Source of the DNA: QNZT01 sp964573205
Lineage (GTDB): Bacteria; Campylobacterota; Campylobacteria; Campylobacterales; QNZT01
Assembly: GCA_964573205.1 (NCBI GenBank)
Contig: CAZNIT010000063.1
Span: 1 to 50,297 of the forward strand
Direction: 5' to 3'
DNA length: 50,297 nt
Positions 32,654 to 40,737 of the stretch are shown here, in pieces. The number at the start of each line of letters is the position of its first letter. The first letter of the stretch is position 1. The position numbers and the translations under genes were made by a program. The notes beneath the pieces are model-generated. The model searched no databases, was not told where the DNA came from, and saw only the letters and a list, made by a program, of their open reading frames with translations.

Positions 32654-33910
32654 TCAAACCTTTTTATACGTTAATGTGAAATAGATGTTATATAAAACTA
32701 AAAACGCGCTAAACGCCATAACCGCCGCACCGGCAATAAACAAAACGTTCACCGAGAACAAAACTCCGATAGAGCTTATAACTATTCCCGCAAGTGTTAA
32801 CCAAAACTGAATATCCGCTACTTTTTCAACAACCATATCATGAAGCATCGGAACTTTCTGTTTTCCCACCAGCGCAGAGTACCTTTGGTACCAAACTAAA
32901 AAAGGGAGTATCTTATATATATGCCCCACTATAATAGTCGCCAAAAAACCGAAAAAGAAGAGATAACCTCCAAACAATACGCCTCTTTGCCATCCTAAGA
33001 AATAGGATAATAAAAAGAGAGTTACCGATAAAATGAAAAATATGAAAGAGGCCGTCATATTTTTTGCCCAGTAGTCATTTTGTTTTCTGACTCTTGACTT
33101 GTATATAAGTCGCATCTGATAAGCAAAAAGTGCAAATGAAATCACTACACACACAAAACCCGCCGCTTCCAACCAAAAAATATCCGCCAAAACCGCATAT
33201 ATGAACAACGGCACTCCGACGCTTATGAAATAAAAGCCGTTTTGTATCGCCTTTTGATCAAAACCGTACGCCAATGAGAACATAGGTATCAAAACAAGCG
33301 CCACACCCATAACGGTCATCATGACATATCCGGCCAAAACGGCGAAGATATGGGGTATCACTATTTTTAAAATATCGATCTTTAAAAAACCGTACTCCAG
33401 ATTCAATGCGGCCAAAAATCCCAATACCACACCTACAAAAAGAAATATGTTCGACACGAAAATATATTTCGCCGTTACGCTCCATCTTTCGATATTTTTG
33501 TATGTCAAAAAGACATTTACGCTAAATATCAACATGGATACCAATACCAAAAGAGAGCCGTAAGGCAGAAAAAGAAACGAGCTCTCATCGAAAAAAGCGT
33601 AAACCATGATCAATAGACCCGACAGAAAAAGATAAAATTGTATATACGCGAAATCTTTCGAAAAAAGAGGTATCTCCAATATTACTGGAATCAGTTGATA
33701 CATCGCCCCGAAAATGATCATCATAACAAATCCCAAAAGATACAGATGCGAGAGTGCCGCCAGCTTCGTCGATACGGCAAAATCTCCCAACTCTCCAGCA
33801 TAAAATGGAAGTACCATAGACGTAAGTATATAAAAAAACGCTCCGGCAATGAAATAGTGCGCCACCAAATTAAAAGGCGGCGCCATCTGCGTCGCTAACT
33901 GTTTTGCCAT
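32654..33910 (-). CDS. Twelve-helix membrane protein, heme-copper oxidase/NnrS-like
   Basis: A 418-residue protein with twelve predicted membrane helices. Helices 2, 6 and 10 each open with a histidine in similar settings: H55 (HLYLLGFVMM), H187 (HIFAVLAGYVMM) and H330 (HIYKILPFLVW). Helices 2 and 6 share H-x6/7-G-F/Y-VMM and end LIP, indicating internal repetition. This matches the threefold layout of heme-copper oxidase subunit I, whose metal ligands lie in helices 2, 6, 7 and 10. The helix 7 His pair is absent. NnrS, a heme- and copper-binding protein tied to nitric oxide, is another relative to consider. It is probably a heme protein; activity is unknown. Confidence 0.65.
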   Translation of the reverse strand: MAKQLATQMAPPFNLVAHYFIAGAFFYILTSMVLPFYAGELGDFAVSTKLAALSHLYLLGFVMMIIFGAMYQLIPVILEIPLFSKDFAYIQFYLFLSGLLIMVYAFFDESSFLFLPYGSLLVLVSMLIFSVNVFLTYKNIERWSVTAKYIFVSNIFLFVGVVLGFLAALNLEYGFLKIDILKIVIPHIFAVLAGYVMMTVMGVALVLIPMFSLAYGFDQKAIQNGFYFISVGVPLFIYAVLADIFWLEAAGFVCVVISFALFAYQMRLIYKSRVRKQNDYWAKNMTASFIFFILSVTLFLLSYFLGWQRGVLFGGYLFFFGFLATIIVGHIYKILPFLVWYQRYSALVGKQKVPMLHDMVVEKVADIQFWLTLAGIVISSIGVLFSVNVLFIAGAAVMAFSAFLVLYNIYFTLTYKKV

Positions 33911-33921
33911 CTATATTCCGC

Positions 33922-34281
33922 TTATCCGCCGCAAGAAGCGTCGTTTAGATTCGCTTTCTCGCTCTCTCCCTCTTTATAACTAAAAAGAAGCTTGATACGA
34001 CCGTCGCTCATAGGCGCTTCCTCTATTTCATAATTTTGTGCGATTTTATCGAGCAGACCCATCGGTTTTTTATGATTGATCATAATTACGGATGTATCTT
34101 TATCTATGAACTTAAGTGCCGTCATAGCGTTGACCATAGGTTCCGGAGGCCCGCATTTTGACGTATCGAATTCTACGATACGCCCCTTGTCTATCTTATA
34201 TTCGTAAAACGGAACCGTCGCTCCTTCGGGCATAAACTCTTTAGCGTCCGAAGGTCTTTGAATATCTTTTAAATCCGACAT
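33922..34281 (-). CDS. TusA/DUF2249-like small protein
   Basis: A 119-residue cytosolic protein. The middle region (EFDTSKCGPPEPMVNAMTAL, then INHKKPMGLL) fits the TusA/SirA-DUF2249 fold. The CPxP of TusA is replaced by CGPPEP. The C-terminus ends in Cys-Gly-Gly. DUF2249 proteins are often encoded with nitric-oxide and hemerythrin-type genes; sulfur transfer is the role known for TusA. Which applies here is unclear. It lies between the CopD-like and 12-TM genes. Confidence 0.7.
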   Translation of the reverse strand: MSDLKDIQRPSDAKEFMPEGATVPFYEYKIDKGRIVEFDTSKCGPPEPMVNAMTALKFIDKDTSVIMINHKKPMGLLDKIAQNYEIEEAPMSDGRIKLLFSYKEGESEKANLNDASCGG

Positions 34282-34290
34282 CTTCTCTCC

Positions 34291-34740
34291 TTATAAAATA
34301 TTTCTTATCTCTATGGCAAGCCATAAAATCACAAAGTTGAGTAAAAAGATCAGCATCGACGAACTTCTTGCGAGTATCTTCTCTTTGACGGTTTTATCCC
34401 TACCGTTGCTTTTTAAAGATACGTACATATGTATTATCGTCGCCAAGGTTATGAGTGCGACCAACGCAACTTTTATATGCATATAATACCCAAGTTCGTA
34501 AGTAAACTTTTCGGGATTGTCGTGAAAGCCGTTCACTACATACATATACGTCCCGCTCATCAACAAAACCGCCAAGACGACCGATTCGAAATATCCGTAC
34601 AAAGGACCGATGTAAAAATAGACGATTTTCTGCGCCTCTTTATCTCTTAAAGTGATTCCGAGCACAAAAAGCAGTAACGAACCGCCGATCCACGCCGATG
34701 CGGCGACTATATGTATATAAATTACCGTCTCATATATCAT
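34291..34740 (-). CDS. CopD-like four-helix membrane protein
   Basis: A 149-residue membrane protein with about four helices. Histidines in the first (YIHIVAASAWIGG) and third (GYYMHIKVALVALITLATIIH) helices fit a b-heme or copper site as in the CopD-like group. It is the first gene of the five-gene cluster and lies 20 bases after the predicted start point of an FNR-type promoter. It could pass electrons or metal to the 12-TM protein. Confidence 0.7.
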   Translation of the reverse strand: MIYETVIYIHIVAASAWIGGSLLLFVLGITLRDKEAQKIVYFYIGPLYGYFESVVLAVLLMSGTYMYVVNGFHDNPEKFTYELGYYMHIKVALVALITLATIIHMYVSLKSNGRDKTVKEKILARSSSMLIFLLNFVILWLAIEIRNIL

Positions 34741-34759
34741 TTAACCAAAACCTTTTTAC

Positions 34760-34808
34760 CGTAGTTACTATATTCTTATTTTAAATATATTTCATTGATA
34801 TATATCAA
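34760..34808 (-). promoter_or_regulatory. FNR-type box and class II promoter of the five-gene cluster
   Basis: TTGAT-ATAT-ATCAA at 34795-34808 is a perfect FNR-type box. The minus-strand -10 TATAGT covers 34772-34767, predicting a start at 34760. The centre at 34801.5 is exactly -41.5, the same geometry as the nap and pentaheme cytochrome promoters. Confidence 0.8.
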
Positions 34809-34822
34809 TTTTTCAACCGCTC

Positions 34823-35539
34823 TCAAACGAATATTTCAAGAGCCCTTTTGAGATCCTCTTTCGTATCTATACCGAAACTTCTACTCTCAACTTCGACCAT
34901 TAAAATTTTCTTACCGAAATAAAGGGCTCTTAACTGTTCGAGTTTCTCTATATCTTCCAAAGGCGAAACTCCCAACGTACAAAACTTCTCAAGACTTTTT
35001 CTCGTAAAACCGTAAACGCCCAGATGCCCTAAATAGTCATGATGCTCTTGTCTATCGTAAGGTATTTTGCTTCTTGAAAAGTAGATCGCATTATCGTTAT
35101 GATCGACTACCACTTTTACATGATTTGGATCGTCGGCGAAAGATGACTCTATCCTTTTGTAACAGCTAACCATCATAAACGATTCGCCCTCTCTTATCGC
35201 TTGATTCACTCTGTTGTAAATACTCTCAACGACCTCGGGCTCAATAAAAGGCTCATCCGCTTGAACGTTAACTATTATCTCATCCGAGCCAATACCCAAA
35301 ATCGAAGCCGCTTCGTTTATTCTATCGGTTCCGCTTTTATGGATATCGGAAGTCATAACGGCTTTGATATCGTACTTTTTCGCGACTTGAACGACTTCTT
35401 CCGAATCCGTCGCTATTACGACTTCGTCAATCTCCTCAACTCTTTTAGCCGTCGCTACAACCATTGGAAGACCCTTGATATCGGCTAAAACTTTATTGGC
35501 GAATCTATTGGAAGCTACTCTTGCGGGTATAATTATCAT
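34823..35539 (-). CDS. kdsB: 3-deoxy-manno-octulosonate cytidylyltransferase
   Basis: A 238-residue cytosolic enzyme that makes CMP-Kdo for lipid A/lipooligosaccharide. It shows IIPARVASNRFANK, the NVQADEPFI metal-binding segment, RSKIPYDR and LGHLGVYGF. The length is that of the family. It is divergent from the methyltransferase gene across about 140 bases. Confidence 0.96.
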   Translation of the reverse strand: MIIIPARVASNRFANKVLADIKGLPMVVATAKRVEEIDEVVIATDSEEVVQVAKKYDIKAVMTSDIHKSGTDRINEAASILGIGSDEIIVNVQADEPFIEPEVVESIYNRVNQAIREGESFMMVSCYKRIESSFADDPNHVKVVVDHNDNAIYFSRSKIPYDRQEHHDYLGHLGVYGFTRKSLEKFCTLGVSPLEDIEKLEQLRALYFGKKILMVEVESRSFGIDTKEDLKRALEIFV

Positions 35540-35588
35540 CTTTTGCCTTTATTAGCTTTTATTGGTTAAAATAGATTATATCAGCGGA

Positions 35589-35655
35589 GTCGAAAAAAAA
35601 GAAAATTTGTTATCGTTTTTTATACGATTCGACACCTTTACCGAAAATCGGTAAC
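35589..35655. repeat. Nested inverted repeats in kdsB upstream region
   Basis: GTCGAA (35589-35594) pairs with TTCGAC (35628-35633), enclosing ATCG/CGAT. A separate perfect hairpin TTACCGA/TCGGTAA lies at 35638-35654 with an AAA loop. They may be operators or a leader structure for either divergent gene; none is recognised. Confidence 0.4.
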
Positions 35656-35683
35656 AAAATCTTAACAGAAAAAGGTTTATTTT

Positions 35684-36379
35684 TTGTATCTGTATCAAAA
35701 TGAAGACGGTTTTTTATTCAACAGCGACGCCCATTTTCTTTATGACTTTATTTCGCGCTTTAAACCAAAAGGTGAAATCCTCGATATCGGTACGGGTTGC
35801 GGGATACTCGGTTTGTTAACCGCGAGAGACTTTGAAACCAACGTTACGCTTATAGACAAACAGCGAACGAACTATTTTCTATGTCTGCAAAACGCCAGAG
35901 TGAACAAGCTGGATGCAAACGTAATATGCGACGATTTTATCGATCATAACTTCGATATAAAATTCGACTTTATCATATCCAATCCGCCATATTATCATCA
36001 AGGAGCCTCTCAAAGCGAAAATCGATACAAAAAAATCGGCAAAAGCTCACTATATCTCGATTTTAAAGAGATGGTACGAAAAATAAACTCCATCATAAAA
36101 CCCAAAGGAAGTTTCATATTCTGTTACGACGCAAAACAGCTTCCCTATGTCATATCGACTCTTATCGAAAAAAAATTTACCGTAAGCGACATCCGTTTCG
36201 TTCACGGCAAAAAGGAGAAAGTCGCCCACTTGGTTCTAATATGTGCGAAAAAGAGTTCCGGATCACTCTGCAAAACATACCCCCCTCTTATAAATTTTAT
36301 AAACGGCGATCTATCCGAAGAGGTAAAATCCATTTATCAAAAAACAAGGACATATAGTATAAAATGCAAAATATCGTAA
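35684..36379 (+). CDS. tRNA1(Val) adenine-37-N6-methyltransferase-like protein
   Basis: A 231-residue SAM-dependent methyltransferase. DIGTGCGILGLL is the SAM-binding motif I, and SNPPYYHQGASQSE the NPPY catalytic motif of N6-adenine methyltransferases. Overall layout fits the TrmN6/YfiC group, which modifies A37 of tRNA-Val. The start is TTG at 35684 after AAAAAGG; no better ATG is present nearby. It overlaps the next gene by 16 bases. Confidence 0.82.
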   Translation: MYLYQNEDGFLFNSDAHFLYDFISRFKPKGEILDIGTGCGILGLLTARDFETNVTLIDKQRTNYFLCLQNARVNKLDANVICDDFIDHNFDIKFDFIISNPPYYHQGASQSENRYKKIGKSSLYLDFKEMVRKINSIIKPKGSFIFCYDAKQLPYVISTLIEKKFTVSDIRFVHGKKEKVAHLVLICAKKSSGSLCKTYPPLINFINGDLSEEVKSIYQKTRTYSIKCKIS

Positions 36380-36741
36380 CAAATGACAAATACCCTTACG
36401 GCTTCGATCCTTCCAAGTGTGCCGAGTGTGAAGGAAAATGTTGTACCGGGGAGAGCGGTTATATCTGGCTGACTCAAAAAGAGATGCGGAATATAGCTGA
36501 ATTTTTAGATATGGAAATCAACGATTTCAAGCACGATTATCTTCGTAAAGTGGGATATAGATATTCGTTGAAAGAGAGGTATAAAGATGGTGAATTCGAA
36601 TGTGTTTTTTTCGATACCCAGAAGAAAAACTGTTCCATATACGATCATAGACCTCTACAATGCAGAACTTTTCCCTTTTGGGACTATTTCAAAAAACATA
36701 CAAAAGAGGCGGTAAAAGAATGTCCGGGTATAGTATTGTAA
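36364..36741 (+). CDS. YkgJ-family cysteine cluster protein
   Basis: A 125-residue cytosolic protein of the YkgJ/UPF0153 family, predicted to hold zinc or an iron-sulfur cluster. Conserved cysteines appear as CAECEGKCC near residue 18, CSIYDHRPLQCRTFPF and a final ECPG. The cellular role is not known. Both ends overlap neighbours, by 16 bases upstream and 22 downstream. Confidence 0.82.
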   Translation: MQNIVTNDKYPYGFDPSKCAECEGKCCTGESGYIWLTQKEMRNIAEFLDMEINDFKHDYLRKVGYRYSLKERYKDGEFECVFFDTQKKNCSIYDHRPLQCRTFPFWDYFKKHTKEAVKECPGIVL

Positions 36742-38006
36742 TCTTCGTACTCCTTTTTTCGTTGACATCATGCGCACAAAAAAGCCCTTTAACAGTGAGC
36801 GAATACAAAATTATCGATAACCAAGTATCCGGCGACAAACAGAAGTTGGACGCATACGCTCTTATCGCTATGGATGCCTACAATAGAGGCGATTTCGATA
36901 CGGCGGGAAGATTTTTCGAGAAACTTTACGATCTGGATCCGCAGATAGATTATCTAGTGGATGCGATAAAAGCGGCAAGTTTCAAGAAAGATTACGAAAG
37001 AATCAAATATCTGATAGATAAAGGTGAGGGAAAATTCGGCGACAATAAATTTATAAACCGATATCTTGTCGCATACTATTTGGATAAAAAAGATATCGCA
37101 AACGCTCAAAAAACGGTCGATGATCTGCTTCAAAAAAATCCGTCATTGGAAGATTACGAATTAGCGGCTATAGTAGCTAGAGTCAAAGGAAATCTAAAAA
37201 GCGCGCGGAACTACTACCAAAGAGCCTACTCGATCGATCATGACCCAAAAGCCCTGAACGATCTTGCAGAGCTACTTTTAAGTCAAAACGAAACGGACGA
37301 AGCCGTCACTTTACTCGAGACTCATACCAGAATTTACGGGTGTGAAAAACATATCTGCAATATGCTCATACAGATATATACAAAAAGGCAAAATCTCGAC
37401 GCTTTGGAAGATATCTATATGAAATTATACGAAAAAAGCAAAAAGCCTTTTTACGCGAAAGCTCTTTTGGATCTCTACGCTTACAGAAAAAGATACGACG
37501 CTGCTATCTCTTTTTTGAAAAAATATAAATTCGACGACGAGATACTTCTGGACGTATATACCTCAAAAAGAGAGTACAAAAAGGCGTACGATCTTGCAAA
37601 CAGTCTCTATAAAAAGACGAAAAATCTCAAGTTTCTGGCTAGAGCCGCTATTTTAGAATATGAAAGCAGTAAGAAAAAAGATAAAAAACTTCTAAAAAAC
37701 GTTAGTCGAAAGTTCGAAAAATCCGTCTATCAACTCGACGATCCGCTCTTTTACAACTACTACGCTTATCTACTGATAGATCACGATATAGATGTGGAAA
37801 AAGGGATCGAGCTTGTCAAAAAAGCTCTGAAGCAGGAGCCGGATTCTCTCTTTTATATCGATACTCTCGCTTGGGGATACTTCAAAAAAGGAAATTGTAA
37901 AGAGGCGTACAAGCTTTTAAAACCTTACGAAAACGAAAAGTCGGAGCAAGAGATTATGGAACATTTAGAAAAAATTAAACACTGTTTAAAGGAAAAAGCG
38001 AAGTGA
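36720..38006 (+). CDS. TPR-repeat lipoprotein
   Basis: A 428-residue predicted lipoprotein with lipobox SLTSC at about residue 18. The body is a series of helical tetratricopeptide-like repeats (for example LAALVARVKGNL-type A helices, DPKALNDLAELLLSQNETDEA, DPLFYNYYAYLLID). It probably scaffolds proteins at the outer membrane. I chose the ATG at 36720, inside the end of the YkgJ-like gene, since an upstream in-frame start gives no signal peptide. Its stop overlaps the GTG of trpC. Confidence 0.8.
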   Translation: MSGYSIVIFVLLFSLTSCAQKSPLTVSEYKIIDNQVSGDKQKLDAYALIAMDAYNRGDFDTAGRFFEKLYDLDPQIDYLVDAIKAASFKKDYERIKYLIDKGEGKFGDNKFINRYLVAYYLDKKDIANAQKTVDDLLQKNPSLEDYELAAIVARVKGNLKSARNYYQRAYSIDHDPKALNDLAELLLSQNETDEAVTLLETHTRIYGCEKHICNMLIQIYTKRQNLDALEDIYMKLYEKSKKPFYAKALLDLYAYRKRYDAAISFLKKYKFDDEILLDVYTSKREYKKAYDLANSLYKKTKNLKFLARAAILEYESSKKKDKKLLKNVSRKFEKSVYQLDDPLFYNYYAYLLIDHDIDVEKGIELVKKALKQEPDSLFYIDTLAWGYFKKGNCKEAYKLLKPYENEKSEQEIMEHLEKIKHCLKEKAK

Positions 38007-38785
38007 TACTTGACAAAATCCTAAAAGAGACGAAGGAGCTTGTAAAAAGCCGACAAAAACAGATGCCTCTTGAATGGCTCGGACGTTCTTTGGCATATAA
38101 CCCCTATCCGCCAAGAGATATCAAAGAGCACCTTACTTCGACAAACGACAATCCTTACAGGATCATCGCCGAAGTGAAGAAAGCAAGCCCCAGCAAAGGA
38201 ATTATCCGTGAAGATTTCGATCCTCTGGCGATCGCCCAATCGTATGAAAATGCCGGAGTCGATGCGATAAGCGTTTTGACCGAGCCTTTTTTTTTCAAAG
38301 GCGATATAGAGTATCTGACCGGGATCAGAAGATACGTCGGTACGCCGCTTCTTAGAAAAGATTTTATATTTTGCGAATATCAACTCGTCGAAGCGCTGGT
38401 TTACGGCGCCGACTTCGTTCTTCTCATAGCCAAAATGCTTACGAAAAAAGAGCTCAAAGATCTTTTGAACTATACTTGGCATCTTGGGATGAACGCTCTT
38501 GTTGAGATTCATGATAAAGAGGATTTGAAAAAGGCCATTCATGCCGGAGCCGACATAATAGGAATAAACCATAGAAATCTCGAAACTTTCGAAATGGATA
38601 TGAAACTTTGCGAAAAACTCATTCCGCTTATTCCAAACGGAAAAATCATCGTCGCCGAAAGCGGAATAAACGATAAAGAGACGATAAAACGACTTCACGA
38701 AACGGGAGTTGACGCTTTTTTGATCGGAGAACATTTTATGAGAGAAGAAAATATCACTCAAGCCGTAAAGGCACTTAAGGATTGA
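38003..38785 (+). CDS. trpC: Indole-3-glycerol phosphate synthase
   Basis: A 260-residue TIM-barrel enzyme making indole-3-glycerol phosphate, the substrate of tryptophan synthase. It shows the EVKKASPSKG phosphate and catalytic segment, LRKDFI, GINHRNL and VAESGI. The start is GTG, overlapping the TPR gene stop as GTGA, with AAAGGA upstream. It is unlinked to other trp genes here, unlike a classical trp operon. Confidence 0.95.
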   Translation: MILDKILKETKELVKSRQKQMPLEWLGRSLAYNPYPPRDIKEHLTSTNDNPYRIIAEVKKASPSKGIIREDFDPLAIAQSYENAGVDAISVLTEPFFFKGDIEYLTGIRRYVGTPLLRKDFIFCEYQLVEALVYGADFVLLIAKMLTKKELKDLLNYTWHLGMNALVEIHDKEDLKKAIHAGADIIGINHRNLETFEMDMKLCEKLIPLIPNGKIIVAESGINDKETIKRLHETGVDAFLIGEHFMREENITQAVKALKD

Positions 38786-38787
38786 AG

Positions 38788-39288
38788 TTGAGAGAATTTG
38801 TGAATCTAGGCGAGAAAATTATCTCTTTATTCGCAAAAATCTCCGCTCTGCTTGTCGTGGCTTTGAGTTTCTTAGTCGTTTACGACGCTTTGAACAGATA
38901 CTTTTTCGGCGGAGGATCGGTCGCTTTACAGGAGTTGGAGTGGCATCTTTTCGACATTATTTTTCTTATCGGCCTCTCATATACGCTACAAAGCGATAAA
39001 CATGTAAGAGTGGATATATTTTACGCCTCTTTTAGCGAAAAAACCAAAGCGAAAATAGAGATTTTTTCACAACTCTTTTTAGTCATCCCGTTCTCTATGC
39101 TCATTCTATACGTCAGTTACGATTTTGTCGTACAAAGTTATCTACAAAACGAGATATCTCCCGATCCCGGGGGTTTGACGCATAGGTACCTGATAAAATC
39201 GACAATCCTAGCGGGCTTTTTTCTTCTTCTTATTCAAAGCCTTTGTACCCTTTATAAAAACATTCAACTTTTAAAAGGCGAAAAATGA
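38788..39288 (+). CDS. TRAP transporter small permease (DctQ type)
   Basis: The four-helix small membrane subunit of a TRAP transporter. Four membrane segments, the ELEWHLFDIIF region and the late FFLLLIQS helix fit the family. AAGGA at 38777-38781 best places the start at TTG 38788; TTG 38782 is an alternative overlapping the trpC stop. It overlaps the large permease gene by four bases. The binding-protein gene (dctP) is missing nearby. Confidence 0.88.
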   Translation: MREFVNLGEKIISLFAKISALLVVALSFLVVYDALNRYFFGGGSVALQELEWHLFDIIFLIGLSYTLQSDKHVRVDIFYASFSEKTKAKIEIFSQLFLVIPFSMLILYVSYDFVVQSYLQNEISPDPGGLTHRYLIKSTILAGFFLLLIQSLCTLYKNIQLLKGEK

Positions 39289-40574
39289 TCGGTATCTATA
39301 TGTTCGTTACGGCGCTAATGCTTCTTATGATAGGATTCCCCGTAGCTTTCGCCTTCGGAAGCGCGGCTGTCGTAACCGCATATTTCACGCCCGATATCTC
39401 TTTGGATATATTCACCCTTCTTCCTTATCGAATTTACGGAATTATGCAAAATTTCACCCTCATAGCCGTACCTCTTTTTATCTTTATGGGGCTAATTTTA
39501 CAAAAAAGCGATATAGCCCAATCGCTTTTGATAAATGTCGGTAAACTTTTCGGAAACGTAAGAGGAGGACTTGCCGTAAGTACGGTTATAGTCGGTGCCG
39601 TTTTAGCGGCAAGTACCGGAATAGTCGGTGCGAGCGTCGTTATGATGAGCATAATATCCCTACCCATTATGATAAATCACGGTTACTCCAAATCACTAAG
39701 CAGCGGCACGATCGCGGCAAGCGGAACACTGGGACAAATCATTCCTCCCTCTATCGTACTGATCATTTTGGGAGATGTGATGAGCATAAGCGTGGGAGAT
39801 CTCTTCAAAGCGGCACTAGGACCTTCTTTACTTCTTGTACTGTTATATATCTCCTATATTTTGATGCTCGCAAGAGTAAAACCCGATACGGCTCCAGCGA
39901 TAGCATCCGACCAAAAGAGATCGGTTACGGTCAAAAAAGCTCTAATATCCATATTTGCTCCCGCCTCTTTGATACTTCTTGTTTTAGGATCTATCTTCGC
40001 CGGAGTGGCCACTCCTACCGAATCGGCTGCGTTTGGCTGCGTCGGTGCCGTTCTTCTGACTTTGGCAAACGGTTCGTTCAATCTAAAAGATCTTTTCGAT
40101 TCATCTCTTGAGACCGTTAAACTGACATCTATGATCTTCATGATTCTTATCGGTGCGACCGCTTTTTCGCTCGTTTTCAACGAAGCCGGAGGAGGTGATT
40201 TGGTGCTCGACTTTTTCGCTAACGATATTGCCGACGGTTGGATATTTATAGCTTTCGCTATGGGTGCGATCTTTTTGCTCGGATTTTTTGTCGATTTTCT
40301 TGAAATCTGTTTCATCATCATACCTATTCTAACGCCCATAGTCAACGCTTTTGGTATCGATCCATTATGGTTCGCCGTTTTAGTCGCCATGAATTTACAA
40401 GCTTCGTTCCTAACTCCCCCTTTCGGATTCGCTCTCTTTTATCTAAAAGGAGCCGCCGAAGAGATGGTCAACACGAGAGATATTTACAAAGGCGTTATTC
40501 CTTTCATACTGCTTCAACTTTTAGCGCTGGTTATAGTCATAAACTTTCCTGAAATAGTAAGACTCTTTTTTTAA
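39285..40574 (+). CDS. TRAP transporter large permease (DctM type)
   Basis: A 429-residue transport subunit with about twelve membrane segments. It has the DctM marks PLFIFMGLIL, AASTGIVGASVVMMSIISLP, GTLGQIIPPSIVLIILG and ATPTESAAFG. It uses an ion gradient to import organic acids or similar solutes delivered by a periplasmic receptor. No receptor gene lies in this window, so it must be encoded elsewhere. The substrate cannot be predicted. Confidence 0.93.
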   Translation: MIGIYMFVTALMLLMIGFPVAFAFGSAAVVTAYFTPDISLDIFTLLPYRIYGIMQNFTLIAVPLFIFMGLILQKSDIAQSLLINVGKLFGNVRGGLAVSTVIVGAVLAASTGIVGASVVMMSIISLPIMINHGYSKSLSSGTIAASGTLGQIIPPSIVLIILGDVMSISVGDLFKAALGPSLLLVLLYISYILMLARVKPDTAPAIASDQKRSVTVKKALISIFAPASLILLVLGSIFAGVATPTESAAFGCVGAVLLTLANGSFNLKDLFDSSLETVKLTSMIFMILIGATAFSLVFNEAGGGDLVLDFFANDIADGWIFIAFAMGAIFLLGFFVDFLEICFIIIPILTPIVNAFGIDPLWFAVLVAMNLQASFLTPPFGFALFYLKGAAEEMVNTRDIYKGVIPFILLQLLALVIVINFPEIVRLFF

Positions 40575-40607
40575 AAACAAGTTCACTTTAATTTCACATT
40601 TTTTCGC

Positions 40608-40731
40608 TATAAAAGAAGTACGGCGCAAGTCTCTGTGAATTGATCTGGTTTTTTGGGATTTCCCCAGGTAGCAGGTATTTTTTAAAATACAATAGGATCC
40701 CATCAATCTTCTTTTTCAACATTAACAGGAG
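40608..40731 (+). promoter_or_regulatory. Promoter and foldable leader of the DUF1501 gene
   Basis: A -10-like TATAAA at 40608-40613 predicts a start near 40620 and a leader of about 118 bases. Two exclusive folds are possible. In one, ATCTGG (40643-40648) pairs with CCAGGT (40664-40669). In the other, ATTGAT (40639-40644) and GGGAT (40655-40659) pair with the continuous stretch ATCCCATCAAT (40697-40707). A separate hairpin GTATTTT/AAAATAC lies at 40675-40690. The ribosome site is CAGGAG at 40726-40731. No known riboswitch class fits. Confidence 0.45.
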
Positions 40732-40737
40732 AATGTC

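Noticed and set aside
38021..38761. 246-residue minus-strand frame inside trpC
   Set aside because: It is antisense to conserved trpC and is compositionally a shadow.
40620..40690. Cyclic-di-GMP-I riboswitch, TPP riboswitch or SRP RNA in the DUF1501 leader
   Set aside because: Short matches exist (GCGCAAG, AGGTAGC, TGATCTGG, AGCAG), but the 5' half of the cyclic-di-GMP-I motif, the CTGAGA of the TPP motif and the GNRA-loop helix of SRP RNA are missing.
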